Assembly: GCF_004342905.1 (NCBI RefSeq)
Contig: NZ_SMAN01000008.1
Span: 1 to 64,000, forward strand
From: Melghiribacillus thermohalophilus
Lineage (GTDB): Bacteria; Bacillota; Bacilli; Bacillales; Alkalibacillaceae
Direction: 5' to 3'
Length of the DNA stretch: 64,000 nucleotides
Made by a program: the position numbers and the translations under genes
Shown: in pieces, positions 37,985-48,219 of the stretch
Position numbering within the stretch: the stretch's first letter is position 1
Layout: every line of letters begins with the position of its first letter
The notes under the pieces: generated by a model
Seen by the model: only the letters and a program-made list of their open reading frames with translations
The model's database searches: none
What the model was told of the DNA's origin: nothing

Positions 37985-38620
37985 GTAAACCAAAGAGACG
38001 GGATGGTCATTTAAAGGGTAAATATTGCGGCTTAAGGTCCAGTAGGTTTTCCCAGGCGGATACCGTGTGTTGCCACAGCGGCGGTTCCCCTTTAAATCCA
38101 CCTTAGCCCCGTCACCGAAGGCTAGACTGGACTGCCACTTAGTCCGCACTACAATCCCCTTTAAATGTCCATGACGGAACAGTCTAGGAGATTTCCTCAA
38201 CAGCCTTTAGCCGTTCCCTAGCCTCTTTTGCAGTACTGATTTCATATGGTGTCGCGAGCGTTAAAACAGTGGCCAGCTGTTTTTTACACTCAATCCATAA
38301 TCCCCTCAGTACCACTCAAGGCAGGCTACGCTGTGCATAGAGATGCCCAATCCCTATGACACAGGTTCATACCCCATTTCGTAATGTTCTGCACGATCAC
38401 AGCACACCACAAAGATGGGCCTCCGCGGGGGCAGGGTCAACGCCCACATGCCTTTGTGGATCGCCCTACCCCCTTAACTCCCAGCACCGACCCAGGGCTG
38501 GGCGCCCCAAGCCGACACAAGGAACTTCATCGATGTGCCCTTTGGCGGATTTTTAGGCCCGCCTTCAGGAACGGAGGGCTGACTAGAATACTGCACCATC
38601 CCACCTATCTTTTTTGGTAA
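37985..38620 (-). ncRNA. ole: OLE RNA (ornate, large, extremophilic RNA)
   Basis: About 640 nt, much richer in G+C than its surroundings, with no coding frame that makes sense. It sits between ispA and the OapA-like gene, exactly where OLE RNA lies in Bacillus halodurans. Minus-strand helices visible include CCACAAAG/CTTTGTGG (38452-38459 with 38407-38414) and a 14-bp long-range helix joining 38157-38170 to 38005-38018. Many GA/GNRA-like internal loops are also present. The ends are approximate. It is known from B. halodurans to form a membrane RNP with OapA and to matter under ethanol and cold stress; those roles here are inference. Confidence 0.88.
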
Positions 38621-38671
38621 TATTAATATATCATATGTTTCAGGTATGCTCAATGAAAATCGTCTGTATGA

Positions 38672-39550
38672 CTAGTAGTTGCGGTTCCCAGAAAAATCGA
38701 TAAATTCATACAATAACGGATGAGTGATATCAGCCTGTTTTAAAGCTTCTCTTGCTTTATTCATATAATGTTTTTTCTTTTCATTTGCTCCAGCTAGCCC
38801 AAGCAGTTTGGGGAATGTGCTTTTTTCACTACTCTCATCACTGCCAACAGGCTTTCCGATTTCATCTTTATTCCCAACAACGTCTAAAATATCATCCTGT
38901 ATCTGGAAGATCATGCCTAGTGCCTTTCCGTAATGATCCATTTGTTCAAGCTGTGGCGGCGCGGCACCTCCTAGATATGCCCCTGCTCTCACAGAAAACC
39001 GTATTAATTCACCAGTTTTTAACAGATGGATGTGTTCGAGCTCAGACAAATCAATCGATTTTTTTTCAGCCTGAAGATCAAGCATTTGACCGGCCACCAT
39101 TCCTTCTGGTCCGCTCGCCTTTGACAGCTCCCTGATCAAGAAAATTTTTTCTTCTGCGTTTAAAAGTGGAGAAGAGCTGATTACATAGAACGCTGCTGTC
39201 AATAACCCATCACCTGCTAAAATAGCGGTACCTTCCCCAAACTGCTTATGATTGGTCGGTTTCCCCCGCCGAAAGTCATCATCATCCATTGCTGGCAAAT
39301 CATCGTGAATAAGGGAATACGTATGAATCATTTCGATAGCACAGGCGGCGGGGATCACATGTTCAGATAAAGGGCGGAAAGCTTCATAAGTAGCCATCAG
39401 TAGAATCGGCCGAAGTCTTTTGCCGCCGGCTTCGACAGAATAAATCATAGAATTTTTTAAGTGCTCTGGAATCTTTTGTTTTTCAATGGTGTCAAGCAGA
39501 TGTTTGTTCATCCAGGATTGTTTTTCTGATATATACTCTAATAAGGTCAC
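38672..39550 (-). CDS. ispA: Farnesyl diphosphate synthase (polyprenyl synthetase)
   Basis: A 292-residue chain-elongating prenyltransferase. First Asp-rich motif [17 protein letters not shown], second motif [14 protein letters not shown]. It uses a GTG start behind AGGAGG and overlaps xseB by 4 bases. The OLE RNA locus begins directly downstream. Confidence 0.96.
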   Translation of the reverse strand: MTLLEYISEKQSWMNKHLLDTIEKQKIPEHLKNSMIYSVEAGGKRLRPILLMATYEAFRPLSEHVIPAACAIEMIHTYSLIHDDLPAMDDDDFRRGKPTNHKQFGEGTAILAGDGLLTAAFYVISSSPLLNAEEKIFLIRELSKASGPEGMVAGQMLDLQAEKKSIDLSELEHIHLLKTGELIRFSVRAGAYLGGAAPPQLEQMDHYGKALGMIFQIQDDILDVVGNKDEIGKPVGSDESSEKSTFPKLLGLAGANEKKKHYMNKAREALKQADITHPLLYEFIDFSGNRNY

Positions 39551-39789
39551 GCCTGTTCTTCCTCCTGAGGAGAAAACGGTTCAAAATCACCATTTTCCTT
39601 CATGATCTGCTCCATTTGTTTTTCCACTTTAACCAGCTTGTCATTGCATACTTTAGCCAGATTCATTCCCTCCTGATAAAAGTCAATCGCTTTTTCAAGA
39701 GGAACATCACCGTCCTCTAGTTTTTCCACGATCTCTTCCAGCTTTTCAATCGCTTCTTCAAAGGTAATGTTCAGTTTTTCCTCACTCAT
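39547..39789 (-). CDS. xseB: Exodeoxyribonuclease VII small subunit
   Basis: An 80-residue helical protein with the family core [20 protein letters not shown] and [14 protein letters not shown]. It overlaps xseA by 8 bases and ispA by 4, indicating coupled translation. Together with XseA it degrades single-stranded DNA. Confidence 0.95.
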   Translation of the reverse strand: MSEEKLNITFEEAIEKLEEIVEKLEDGDVPLEKAIDFYQEGMNLAKVCNDKLVKVEKQMEQIMKENGDFEPFSPQEEEQA

Positions 39790-41137
39790 GGTTATCCTCC
39801 TCTTCTAATCCCCAGACCTGACAATCAAGCGTGCCATCAGCTAGTTTCACATCTATCTTATCTCCAGGCTGGATCTGTTTTACTGTTCGAACAATATGGC
39901 CTTCTTTATTAAACGGAATCGCATATCCCCTCTTCATAATGTCGAGAGGGTTTAGCAGAGAAAGTTTATCGATCTGGTTTTGAAAACTCTTTTTTTTGTA
40001 GGTGAGCTGATTTCGCATCGCCCTGTTATACCGACTGATGAGCGCATGCAGAATGTTTTCTGTCTCAGCGATTTTCCGATCCGGGTGCATGGTCTGCAGC
40101 CGTTTTCCTAATGAGTTGTGGAGCTCTACTTTCCTTGAAAAATAGTTGTTCCATTCTTTCATGAGCTTGTCATAATGGCGGTCCAGTTCCTGCTCTTTCT
40201 GTCTCATTAATACTTCAGGGTAACGGAAAGCATAGGACTGTTTCAAAGATGATAAGTAATCTTTTTTTGATTGTATGGACACATGCAACGATCGGTCGAG
40301 CCTGTTTTTTAAATACTGGATGCGCTTTAAGATTTCCTGACGGTCCGGGACTGCCAGTTCAGCAGCTCCAGTTGGTGTAGGGGCTCGAAGATCGGCGACG
40401 AAATCGCTGATTGTATAATCCGTTTCATGCCCGACAGCTGAAATCACCGGGATCCGGGATCTGGCAATAGCTCGTGCTACCATTTCTTCATTAAAACACC
40501 AGAGTTCCTCGATAGAACCTCCGCCTCGGCCAACAATAAGCACATCAAACAAGTTATGTTCATTAGCTCTTTCAATCGCATCCACAATCGATTTTGCTGC
40601 ATGCTCTCCCTGAACAAGGACAGGAATTAACGTTTTTTTCACTATCGGATATCTCCGATTAAGGGTTGTCCATATATCCCGAATGGCAGCACCTGTGGGA
40701 GATGTAATAATCCCGATATGTTCAGGAAAACGGGGAATTGGCTTTTTGCGGTCGGCAGCAAAAAGCCCTTCTTTTTCCAGCTTTTTCTTCAGTTCTTCAA
40801 AAGCCAGATACAGAGCACCGACGCCTCCAGGCTGCATATCATGGACATACAGCTGGTATTGTCCGTGGGGTTCATAAACCCCCACTTCTCCCCTTACAAG
40901 TACATTCATACCATCCTTTGGCGAAAATTTTAAATGACGGTTGGAACCGGCGAACATAACCGCCTGAATCCGGGATAGATCATCCTTTAATGTAAAGTAC
41001 ATATGGCCTCTGGAATGACGTTTAAAATTCGAAATTTCCCCTTTGAGCCAGACCTGTTTCAGATGACTATCCATTTCGATTTTTCTTTTAATATATTTCG
41101 TCAGTGCTGTAACCGTTAAATAACGATCTTCCATCAT
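39782..41137 (-). CDS. xseA: Exodeoxyribonuclease VII large subunit
   Basis: A 451-residue nuclease subunit. The N-terminal OB fold ([20 protein letters not shown]), the catalytic-domain segments [14 protein letters not shown] and [14 protein letters not shown], and a long coiled-coil region are visible, ending in a beta segment [16 protein letters not shown]. It overlaps folD by 4 bases. Confidence 0.96.
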   Translation of the reverse strand: MMEDRYLTVTALTKYIKRKIEMDSHLKQVWLKGEISNFKRHSRGHMYFTLKDDLSRIQAVMFAGSNRHLKFSPKDGMNVLVRGEVGVYEPHGQYQLYVHDMQPGGVGALYLAFEELKKKLEKEGLFAADRKKPIPRFPEHIGIITSPTGAAIRDIWTTLNRRYPIVKKTLIPVLVQGEHAAKSIVDAIERANEHNLFDVLIVGRGGGSIEELWCFNEEMVARAIARSRIPVISAVGHETDYTISDFVADLRAPTPTGAAELAVPDRQEILKRIQYLKNRLDRSLHVSIQSKKDYLSSLKQSYAFRYPEVLMRQKEQELDRHYDKLMKEWNNYFSRKVELHNSLGKRLQTMHPDRKIAETENILHALISRYNRAMRNQLTYKKKSFQNQIDKLSLLNPLDIMKRGYAIPFNKEGHIVRTVKQIQPGDKIDVKLADGTLDCQVWGLEEEDNHE

Positions 41138-42003
41138 GATGAATCCCCTTTAGCGTGTGCACGTTTTTTGGCCGCTTTCAGTGTATTATATAAAAGCATC
41201 GAAATCGTCATCGGGCCTACCCCATTCGGCACAGGAGTAATGAATGATGCTATTTCTTTTACCCGTTCAAAATCTACATCGCCTGATAATTTCCCGCTTT
41301 CATCAAAACTGTTCCCCACATCAATGACCACGGCATTTTCCTTAACCATATTAGCCTTGATGAGTCTAGATTGTCCTACAGCGGAAATTAAAATATCAGC
41401 CTGTTTTGTATAATGGGCAAGCTGTCTGGTTTTGCTGTGACAGTATGTAACTGTGGCATGTTCGTTTAACAGGAGCTGACCTGCCGGTTTTCCAACGATG
41501 TTGCTCCGACCAACAATAACCACATGTTTTCCTTCCATGGTGATGTGATATTCCTGAAGCAATTTCAAAATACCTAAAGGTGTGCAGGGAATAAAGGTAT
41601 CCTGTCCTGTAGAAAGCCGGCCAATATTCAGCGGATGGAAACCGTCTACATCTTTGTCGGGAGAAATACACTGGATAATTTCCCTCTCATCAATGTGTTG
41701 CGGAAGCGGAAGCTGCACAAGAATTCCGTCAATCGCGTCATCTTCATTTAACATATCAACCACAGAGATTAATTGCTCTTTTGAAGTATCATCAGGAAGC
41801 TCAATTACTCTGGAATAAATCCCCAGTTTTTGGGAAGCTTCACTTTTTTTCTTGACATACAACCTGCTTGCTGGATTGTTTCCTGCAATAATTACAGCCA
41901 GCCCCGGAATGATTCCCTTTCGTTTCAATTCTTCTACCTGTAATTTCATTTCTTGCTGTAACCGACCGGCTACCTCTTTTCCTGATAATATGTGAGCAGA
42001 CAT
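41134..42003 (-). CDS. folD: Bifunctional methylenetetrahydrofolate dehydrogenase/cyclohydrolase
   Basis: A 289-residue one-carbon enzyme. Signatures are SRLYVKKKSEASQKLGI with the catalytic Lys, VQLPLPQHID, and the NADP-site stretch VVIVGRSNIVGKPAGQLLL. ATG 42003 has GGTGGGG at correct distance; a GTG at 42015 is in frame. It is 14 bases from nusB. Confidence 0.96.
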   Translation of the reverse strand: MSAHILSGKEVAGRLQQEMKLQVEELKRKGIIPGLAVIIAGNNPASRLYVKKKSEASQKLGIYSRVIELPDDTSKEQLISVVDMLNEDDAIDGILVQLPLPQHIDEREIIQCISPDKDVDGFHPLNIGRLSTGQDTFIPCTPLGILKLLQEYHITMEGKHVVIVGRSNIVGKPAGQLLLNEHATVTYCHSKTRQLAHYTKQADILISAVGQSRLIKANMVKENAVVIDVGNSFDESGKLSGDVDFERVKEIASFITPVPNGVGPMTISMLLYNTLKAAKKRAHAKGDSS

Positions 42004-42017
42004 ACCGATCCCCACCT

Positions 42018-42410
42018 TTATTCTGTTGTAGCCATTTTTTTCAGGACACCATTGACAAACTTGCCTGACTGATCTTCCCCATATTTTTTCGCAACCTCAA
42101 CTGCTTCGTTAATGGCTACCTTCTCCGGTACTTCTCGTCTTAAATAGGTCATCTCATAGACGGCAATCCTCAGAACGGTTCGTTCTACAGAGGCAATTCG
42201 GGCCAGTGACCACTTCTCTAAATGTTTGGATATGGTCTGGTCTATTTCTTCCTTATGTTCCATGACTCCATTGACCAGCCGATTTAAAAAATCCATCTCT
42301 TCCGGCTTCCCCTGTAAGACGTAATCAATGGCTTCTTCCGGAGTAATATCGTTTATGTCTATTTGAAATAAAGCCTGAAATGCTTTCTCTCTTGCTTCTC
42401 TTCGCTTCAT
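42018..42410 (-). CDS. nusB: Transcription antitermination factor NusB
   Basis: A 130-residue all-helical protein that binds boxA RNA with Nus[19 protein letters not shown] and the end [20 protein letters not shown] are typical. ATG 42410 follows AAGGAG; the open frame upstream to 42485 has no ribosome site. Confidence 0.95.
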   Translation of the reverse strand: MKRREAREKAFQALFQIDINDITPEEAIDYVLQGKPEEMDFLNRLVNGVMEHKEEIDQTISKHLEKWSLARIASVERTVLRIAVYEMTYLRREVPEKVAINEAVEVAKKYGEDQSGKFVNGVLKKMATTE

Positions 42411-42512
42411 CGTCAATCTCCTTTTTAAGAAATTTCCTATAGAATCATACCATGTTAAAAAGCGAAAAGCTATTTTTGCTAGCAAGGTTTTTCTTTCATT
42501 TTCGAATAAAGA

Positions 42513-42546
42513 AAAAGGCCTATAAGGGATACCTTATGGCCTTATC
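42513..42546 (-). terminator. Terminator between the Asp23 gene and nusB
   Basis: On the minus strand AAGGCCATAAGG pairs with CCTTATAGGCC and is followed by TTTTTC. It would end or attenuate transcription coming from accBC. Confidence 0.8.
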
Positions 42547-42555
42547 ATAACATAA

Positions 42556-42957
42556 TTAATCTTCCTTTGACGGCGTCTCTTGCTCCTTTTGTTCCATCTG
42601 AACTCCGACTACATGAACATTGACTTCCTGAATATCCAGAGCAGTCATATTTTTTAGCGCTTGATGGATATTCTCCTGAACCGTTTTTGCGATTTTTGGA
42701 ATAGATACACCGAAATCAAATACTGCATATACATCTATCTTAATACCACTGTCAGTCAGTTCCACTTTAACACCTTTGCCATGATTTTTTTTGCCCAGGC
42801 GTTCGGTCACACTGGAAGCAAAGCTTCCCCTCATTCCTGCTACCCCTGACACTTCATTGGCCGCAATTCCTGAGATGATCTCAATGACTTCAGGCGCAAT
42901 CTCGACAGAACCTAAGGCCGTATCACCACTGACATGTAATGAATTGTTTTCGCTCAA
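42556..42957 (-). CDS. yqhY: Asp23/Gls24 family envelope stress protein (YqhY-type)
   Basis: A 133-residue Asp23-family protein. The core SVEIAPEVIEIISGIAANEV, VAGMRGSF and the end LDIQEVNVHVVGVQ are characteristic. In B. subtilis YqhY lies after accBC and is linked to control of acetyl-CoA carboxylase, as the position here also suggests. A TTG start at 42957 behind GGGAG is preferred; the GTG at 42966 is too close to the ribosome site. Confidence 0.9.
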   Translation of the reverse strand: MSENNSLHVSGDTALGSVEIAPEVIEIISGIAANEVSGVAGMRGSFASSVTERLGKKNHGKGVKVELTDSGIKIDVYAVFDFGVSIPKIAKTVQENIHQALKNMTALDIQEVNVHVVGVQMEQKEQETPSKED

Positions 42958-42976
42958 CCTGTTCACTCCCTTGATA

Positions 42977-44335
42977 TTAGTCCTCTTCTTTTATTATATT
43001 ATATTTTTCTAAGTATTTCGTATTAAACTCCCCGCTCCTGAACACCGGATGGTTCATGACCCGCTGATGGAAAGGGATCGTCGTTTTAATGCCGTCAATC
43101 ACAAATTCATCGAGGGCCCGTTTCATCCGATCCATGGCTTCCTCACGGGTTTTCCCGTAGGAGATCAATTTGGCAATCATGGAGTCATAGTACGGCGGAA
43201 TCATCCAGCCCGAATACGCTGCCGAGTCCACACGTACCCCCAGCCCGCCCGGAGGTAGATACATTTCGATTCTTCCAGGTGAAGGCATGAAATTTTTAAA
43301 TGGATCTTCCGCATTGATCCGGCATTCGATGGACCAGCCTTCAAACTGAATGTCTTCCTGTTTAAAGGATAGTTTTTCACCGTTTGCTATACGGATCTGT
43401 TCCTTGATCAGGTCAACACCCGTGACCATTTCAGTAACAGGATGCTCCACCTGTATCCGTGTATTCATTTCCATAAAATAAAATTGCTGATTTTTTTGAT
43501 CGAAAATGAATTCAACGGTCCCAGCCCCCACGTAATCGACAGCCTCAGCAGCTTTGACAGCAGCCTGTCCCATTTGCTCACGAATTTTAGGAGTGACTAC
43601 AGGTGACGGAGTTTCTTCAATCAATTTTTGCAAACGGCGCTGTACCGTACAATCCCGTTCCCCGAGATGCAGGGTATTTCCGTGTTTGTCTGCCAGCACC
43701 TGAATTTCCACATGACGGAAATCTTCTATGAATTTTTCAAGATAGACACCCGGATTGCCAAAGGCTGTTTCAGCTTCATTCTGTGTCACCCGGATCCCCT
43801 TGATTAATTCTTCCTTGTTTCTGGCTACACGGATTCCCTTTCCTCCTCCGCCAGCTGTCGCTTTTATAATAACAGGATAGCCGATCTCTTCAGCAACCTT
43901 CATTCCTTCTTCTTCACTTTCAATAATGCCCTGAGAACCTGGTACAACAGGAACGCCAGCTTCTCTCATAGTTTCCCTTGCCACATCTTTCGTCCCCATT
44001 TTCTGGATGGAGTACGGGGATGGACCGACAAAGGTAACATTGCATTCTTCACAGAGTTCTGCAAAGTCGGCGTTTTCAGCCAAAAATCCATATCCGGGAT
44101 GAATAGCATCTACATCCCGCATCTTGGCAACACTCATGATGTTTGTCATATTTAAATAACTTTCTTTACTTGAAGCAGGGCCGATACAAAAAGCTTCATC
44201 CGCAAGCTGTACATGGAGGGAATCTTTATCCGCTTCTGAATAAACCGCTACGGTTTCAATACCCATCTCTTTGCAGGCGCGGATAATTCGCACAGCGATT
44301 TCTCCTCTGTTGGCAATTAATAATTTTTTGATCAC
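42977..44335 (-). CDS. accC: Acetyl-CoA carboxylase biotin carboxylase subunit
   Basis: A 452-residue ATP-grasp enzyme that carboxylates the biotin on Acc[21 protein letters not shown], the glycine-rich [15 protein letters not shown], and [20 protein letters not shown] are clear. GTG 44335 matches the usual N-terminus (V/M-IKKLL) and has AAGGGG at 9 bases; the TTG at 44344 is less likely. It is 13 bases from accB. The propionyl-CoA-type carboxyltransferase at 9054-10604 lacks its own biotin carboxylase and may use this one. Confidence 0.96.
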   Translation of the reverse strand: MIKKLLIANRGEIAVRIIRACKEMGIETVAVYSEADKDSLHVQLADEAFCIGPASSKESYLNMTNIMSVAKMRDVDAIHPGYGFLAENADFAELCEECNVTFVGPSPYSIQKMGTKDVARETMREAGVPVVPGSQGIIESEEEGMKVAEEIGYPVIIKATAGGGGKGIRVARNKEELIKGIRVTQNEAETAFGNPGVYLEKFIEDFRHVEIQVLADKHGNTLHLGERDCTVQRRLQKLIEETPSPVVTPKIREQMGQAAVKAAEAVDYVGAGTVEFIFDQKNQQFYFMEMNTRIQVEHPVTEMVTGVDLIKEQIRIANGEKLSFKQEDIQFEGWSIECRINAEDPFKNFMPSPGRIEMYLPPGGLGVRVDSAAYSGWMIPPYYDSMIAKLISYGKTREEAMDRMKRALDEFVIDGIKTTIPFHQRVMNHPVFRSGEFNTKYLEKYNIIKEED

Positions 44336-44348
44336 AGACGTCAACCCC

Positions 44349-44870
44349 TTATTTTGTCTTTACTCTAAACAATGGTTGTCCGTATTCAACCAGCTCACCA
44401 TTCTCCACGAGAATTTCTACAATTTCTCCCTGAACTTCAGCTTCGATTTCGTTAAAAAGCTTCATAGCTTCTACAATACACACAACTGTATCTGCTTTTA
44501 CCTCATCTCCTACTTCAACGTAAGGGTCACTGTCAGGAGATGGGGCACGGTAAAACGTCCCGACCATCGGGGAAGTAATTTCGTGATCATAATCTTTCGT
44601 TTCCGCCGGTTTTTTTTCAGCAGATGTTTCCTGAGGTTTTTCTTCTTTGACTTCCGTTTCCTGTTTTTGCACGGCAGGCTCAGCTGGCTTTTGTTCCTGA
44701 ACGAATGCAGGTTCAACAGGCGCTGCTTCATTACGCTGCTCTGCTACAATAGCCTGTCCCCCCTGCTTTTTCATAGATACTTTAGTTCCATTGGATTCAT
44801 AGGAAAATTCATCAATGGAGGATTTGTCAATTAATTTAATTAACTCTCTGATTTCTTGAACTTTTAGCAT
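44349..44870 (-). CDS. accB: Acetyl-CoA carboxylase biotin carboxyl carrier protein
   Basis: A 173-residue carrier. The N-terminal helical part ([19 protein letters not shown]) is joined by a long Glu/Lys/Pro-rich linker (about 45-95) to the biotinyl domain, with the biotin lysine in [17 protein letters not shown] 44870 follows GGAG. First gene of the accBC operon. Confidence 0.96.
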   Translation of the reverse strand: MLKVQEIRELIKLIDKSSIDEFSYESNGTKVSMKKQGGQAIVAEQRNEAAPVEPAFVQEQKPAEPAVQKQETEVKEEKPQETSAEKKPAETKDYDHEITSPMVGTFYRAPSPDSDPYVEVGDEVKADTVVCIVEAMKLFNEIEAEVQGEIVEILVENGELVEYGQPLFRVKTK

Positions 44871-44931
44871 GTTCTGGCACTCCTTTATTTTTAATTCCAT
44901 TTATGAACTGGTATTAATAACTCCTTTTAAC

Positions 44932-44961
44932 ATTTTACGATAACTTTGACACAAACATCAA
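44932..44961 (-). promoter_or_regulatory. Candidate sigma-A promoter of accBC
   Basis: On the minus strand TTGATG, 18 bases and TAAAAT lie about 60 bases before the accB start and downstream of two terminators that follow spoIIIAH. Confidence 0.45.
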
Positions 44962-45041
44962 CAGGCAATAGGTGCATTTGATCGAGCCGCCGGATCTATG
45001 TACTGGTTTTTCAGGAAACTGTCCAAAAACATTCAAAAGGA

Positions 45042-45064
45042 AAAGCCTGAGGTATACAGGCTAA
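45042..45064 (-). terminator. Second hairpin terminator after spoIIIAH
   Basis: AGCCTG/CAGGCT stem followed on the minus strand by TTTCCTTTT. It separates the sporulation operon from accBC. Confidence 0.6.
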
Positions 45065-45147
45065 TACCCTTCACCTGTAAAATCGAACTCCGGGGGAGAT
45101 TCTGAGCTCACGCAGGGGATGACATCAACCTGGTTATTCAATCAAAG

Positions 45148-45178
45148 AAAAAACCGGGTGGGTCGTCCACACCGGTTA
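45148..45178 (-). terminator. Terminator of the spoIIIA operon
   Basis: On the minus strand AACCGGTGTGG pairs with CCCACCCGGTT and is followed by TTTTTC. It overlaps the spoIIIAH stop codon. Confidence 0.8.
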
Positions 45179-45751
45179 CTCAATTGGTTGATATTTTACG
45201 TTAACGACAACTTCACCAAACTCATCCCGCACCATCTGCATAATATGATTGGCATCTGTTTTGGATAATTCATTTGCTTTAACGGTGACATGGACTACAT
45301 CTTCCTCAGCCCGCACAAGTACATCCTGATAATCTTTCTCTGCCATGATTGATTGCTGCAAAATTGACTCTTTCGTTGCCGTCTCCTGCAGCTGCTTCAT
45401 CTTCTCCATCGCCTCATTTTTTTCTTCCGGAGAAACATTTTTGGAAGCTACAATTTCTGATAATTGCTCCTTTAATTGATCCCTTTCTGCTTCAATTTCC
45501 ATTCTGATGGAAGTAAACAAGTCGTCAGTGGAAATTTCTGAAATCATGCCCTCCTCATTTTCAGAGGTCATGTCTTCAAGGTCATTCATATCTGTTGAAT
45601 CCAGTTGCTGATTCGTTTCTGTTTCCTCTCCCTGATTTTCCTCATTAATAAACGCTACTTCATCTCCCTCCGGTGCTGTCATATAGTACACACTCAAAAC
45701 AATTAGTAAGCTTAGCATGGTTAATAACCAGACCGTCTGTTTTTTTAGCAT
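45176..45751 (-). CDS. spoIIIAH: Stage III sporulation protein AH
   Basis: A 191-residue mother-cell membrane protein forming a ring that contacts SpoIIQ from the forespore (the A-Q feeding-tube complex). One N-terminal helix (QTVWLLTMLSLLIVLSVYYM), an acidic linker, a helical segment and a YscJ/FliF-like ring-building C-terminal domain (KDYQDVLVRAEEDVVHVTVK). ATG 45751 gives the conserved MLKKQTVWLL start; a TTG one codon earlier is in frame. Last gene of the operon. Confidence 0.95.
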   Translation of the reverse strand: MLKKQTVWLLTMLSLLIVLSVYYMTAPEGDEVAFINEENQGEETETNQQLDSTDMNDLEDMTSENEEGMISEISTDDLFTSIRMEIEAERDQLKEQLSEIVASKNVSPEEKNEAMEKMKQLQETATKESILQQSIMAEKDYQDVLVRAEEDVVHVTVKANELSKTDANHIMQMVRDEFGEVVVNVKYQPIE

Positions 45752-45769
45752 CAACCATCTCTCCTCCTT

Positions 45770-46402
45770 TTAATCTTTCGGCATGACGGATATTCTGTGG
45801 GTCGGTGCATCCAGCACACTGGAGACCGCATCCACAATCCGTTTCTGGATTTGCACATCACCTGCACCACGGGCGACGACAAGCACTCCCCGGATCGCAG
45901 GTTTCTTCGTCTGAATTAACAGGGGCATTTCCTGATTCTGGTTCCGAATAATCACCGTTTGCTCTTCCTGGGAAGAATCTTCTATCTCTCTTTCTCCACC
46001 TTTTTGATCGGTTTCTTTTGTCGTCTGCTTACCGACCATTGTATTTTTTTCGTAAACCTTTAATTTGGAAGCATCCAGATTGACCATCACATCCACATCG
46101 GTTACGCCTTCAATCTTTTCCAGAATCGTCTTCAACTCTTTTTCAAACATGTCTTCCATATCCGTTATGACACTTTCATCCCCGCTGTTTTTCTGGGAAA
46201 AAGTTTCTTCCTGATTCTCCATTTGAGTTTCGTCCCCTTTAAAGAGCTGGGGTTCTTCAGGCTGTTTATCCTTTTGGAAAAAATCCCCTGTGATCAAAAA
46301 CAATAATCCAAGAAGACCTATCAGGGTCATGTAAGCGAATTTTGTAGGTTTTCCATCATCATTTTTAAACTTGATTTTTGTAAACAGCTTATGAAAATTC
46401 AT
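45770..46402 (-). CDS. spoIIIAG: Stage III sporulation protein AG
   Basis: A 210-residue protein with one N-terminal helix (YMTLIGLLGLLFLITGDFF) and a C-terminal ring-forming domain (LKTILEKIEGVTDVDVMVN, IRGVLVVARGAGDVQIQK). It forms the large ring of the A-Q channel. It overlaps spoIIIAF by 14 bases. Confidence 0.95.
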   Translation of the reverse strand: MNFHKLFTKIKFKNDDGKPTKFAYMTLIGLLGLLFLITGDFFQKDKQPEEPQLFKGDETQMENQEETFSQKNSGDESVITDMEDMFEKELKTILEKIEGVTDVDVMVNLDASKLKVYEKNTMVGKQTTKETDQKGGEREIEDSSQEEQTVIIRNQNQEMPLLIQTKKPAIRGVLVVARGAGDVQIQKRIVDAVSSVLDAPTHRISVMPKD

Positions 46403-47006
46403 GATTTTCCCCTCCTTCCCAAATCAGGTTTATTCTGTCTTGATCTACTTCCCAGAAGGAGGATAACGTTTGTTTGATTTCATCCATATCAACTTCACTT
46501 TCTTCAGGCTGTTTATCCATTTCGATAACAATTTCTTCAACAGTTGACACACCCTGTTCCTCGTAAGGTTTCAATGTGACGTGGATCATCTCCAGTTGAT
46601 CCATGTTTTGAATCGTATCTTCTGTAAATTCTAATTGAATATCAGAAATGGTTACTCCAAACTGACTTATCAACTCCCCTTCTGCTTGTTTTTTTAGTTG
46701 GACAGCTATCTGGTTTAATATATATGCACGCTGGGAGGCTTGTATTTCTTTTTTCTTATTTTCGATTTGATTTTTTGTAACAGATGCCTCCTCCGCCTCC
46801 ATGACAGACCACTCATCCTCTATGATTTGTGTCATATCTACTCTGAAAAGTTCGAACAGAGGCTGTAAAAAAATGAGCATTAAGATGAGCCCCAAGACAA
46901 ATTTGATATATTTTTTCAACGATGTCTGTGGCAGCATCAGCTCCATGATTAAGGCGACCAGTAAAAACAAAATAATTTGCGTTACCCATTCGTTTATCCA
47001 CGCCAC
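46389..47006 (-). CDS. spoIIIAF: Stage III sporulation protein AF
   Basis: A 205-residue protein with two N-terminal membrane helices (VTQIILFLLVALIMELMLP and FVLGLILMLIFLQPLFELF) and a ring-building-like soluble domain. GTG start behind TAGGAGG. Part of the mother-cell channel complex. Confidence 0.94.
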   Translation of the reverse strand: MAWINEWVTQIILFLLVALIMELMLPQTSLKKYIKFVLGLILMLIFLQPLFELFRVDMTQIIEDEWSVMEAEEASVTKNQIENKKKEIQASQRAYILNQIAVQLKKQAEGELISQFGVTISDIQLEFTEDTIQNMDQLEMIHVTLKPYEEQGVSTVEEIVIEMDKQPEESEVDMDEIKQTLSSFWEVDQDRINLIWEGGENHEFS

Positions 47007-47017
47007 AGTCCTACCTC

Positions 47018-48196
47018 CTAGCGAATCATAAGTGTGAGGTTGCTCGCAGCTACTAGAATGACGATCGCCAAGAAAAACATAATGGTAACTACTAGTAAAG
47101 CAGCAAAGATATATATAATATGTTTGCTGATTAAATCCATGGTTTTGATCACAGGTCCATCACCAATAGGCTGCATAATGGCAGCAGCCAGTTTGTAAAT
47201 CATGGACAGAACGAATACTTTTACAGCTGGAAAAAGAGCGATGCCAAGCACGATGACGACCCCTGCCAATCCGACTGTATTTTTTAATAAAATAGAGGCT
47301 GATAAAACTGTATCTGTTGCATCCGTAAACATTCTTCCAAAAACAGGAATGAAGTTGCCGGTGACAAATTTTGCAGTTTTTAAAACGACTCCATCCTGAA
47401 TAGCGCTCTGGGCTCCCTGTAGGGAAACGACACCCAAAAACACGGTCAGAAAAACGCCCAGCAGGGCCAGTCCCACATTTTTCAACAAATTGGCAAGCTG
47501 AGTTGCCTTCAAATGATCGGAAAGACTACTCACAATATGCAAAAGAGCGGATAGAAAAAATAATGGTAGGACGATATGGGCAATGAGTACTCCGCTGATA
47601 TGAATCAAAAACAAAATAACGGGATGAAAAAAGGCTACCGCCGACAAGTTTCCGATAGCTGCCATTAAACTCATAATCAACGGTATTAGTGAAATCATAA
47701 AATGAGACATTGTTTCGATTGCTTCGTTCGTATAAGAAACGGCAAGCCGAAAACTGTTTAAGGCGAGTGTGATTAAGATTAAATAAACAACTGCATAGGC
47801 TACCTTGTTTACGGTATGGGATTCAAATGCGGTCTGAACCGTTTGAAGAATCACACTGAACAGCGTCAAAAAAATTAATGATCCGAGCAGTTTTCCATTC
47901 ACAACCAGTTCGTAAAACAAATATTTAAGTATACCCTTAAGCCATTCCTTAACAGCCAGAGGGGAATCGCTGGTGACAAGATCCGTTAAGTTTTTATCCG
48001 CTATCTCAGGCATAAATTCGCTGTACTGTCTGGACCATTCATTCCAGTACCGGTGAATCTCTGAAAAGGTGCTTGAGTTGATTTGTTCCTCAGCCCATTG
48101 AACAGGACTTTCAGCCGCTGCATGTCCTGAGGAAGGAGTAAAAAAAACGATAAATAAGAGAGCAACCGCTACATATCCCTTATAACTGTCAACCAC
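47018..48196 (-). CDS. spoIIIAE: Stage III sporulation protein AE
   Basis: A 392-residue polytopic membrane protein with a signal-like first helix, then a soluble segment of about 80 residues, then at least seven membrane helices (for example ISLIPLIMSLMAAIGNLSA). It is thought to be the export-gate-like part of the channel. GTG start behind GGGAG. Confidence 0.95.
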   Translation of the reverse strand: MVDSYKGYVAVALLFIVFFTPSSGHAAAESPVQWAEEQINSSTFSEIHRYWNEWSRQYSEFMPEIADKNLTDLVTSDSPLAVKEWLKGILKYLFYELVVNGKLLGSLIFLTLFSVILQTVQTAFESHTVNKVAYAVVYLILITLALNSFRLAVSYTNEAIETMSHFMISLIPLIMSLMAAIGNLSAVAFFHPVILFLIHISGVLIAHIVLPLFFLSALLHIVSSLSDHLKATQLANLLKNVGLALLGVFLTVFLGVVSLQGAQSAIQDGVVLKTAKFVTGNFIPVFGRMFTDATDTVLSASILLKNTVGLAGVVIVLGIALFPAVKVFVLSMIYKLAAAIMQPIGDGPVIKTMDLISKHIIYIFAALLVVTIMFFLAIVILVAASNLTLMIR

Positions 48197-48219
48197 ATGT
48201 CTTGCTCCCTTCCTGAAAG

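Noticed and set aside
37943-38200. 86-codon extension of the oapA frame at its N-terminus
   Set aside because: It is encoded by the 3' domain of the OLE RNA. It has no ribosome site, and ATG 37942 has a good GAGGG.
38356-38620. Plus-strand frames of 66 and 78 codons across the OLE RNA
   Set aside because: They arise from the G+C-rich structured RNA on the opposite strand and have no start signals or recognisable protein sequence.
44871-45040. FapR operator before accBC
   Set aside because: Only a weak partial resemblance around TATTAATACC; not enough to claim.
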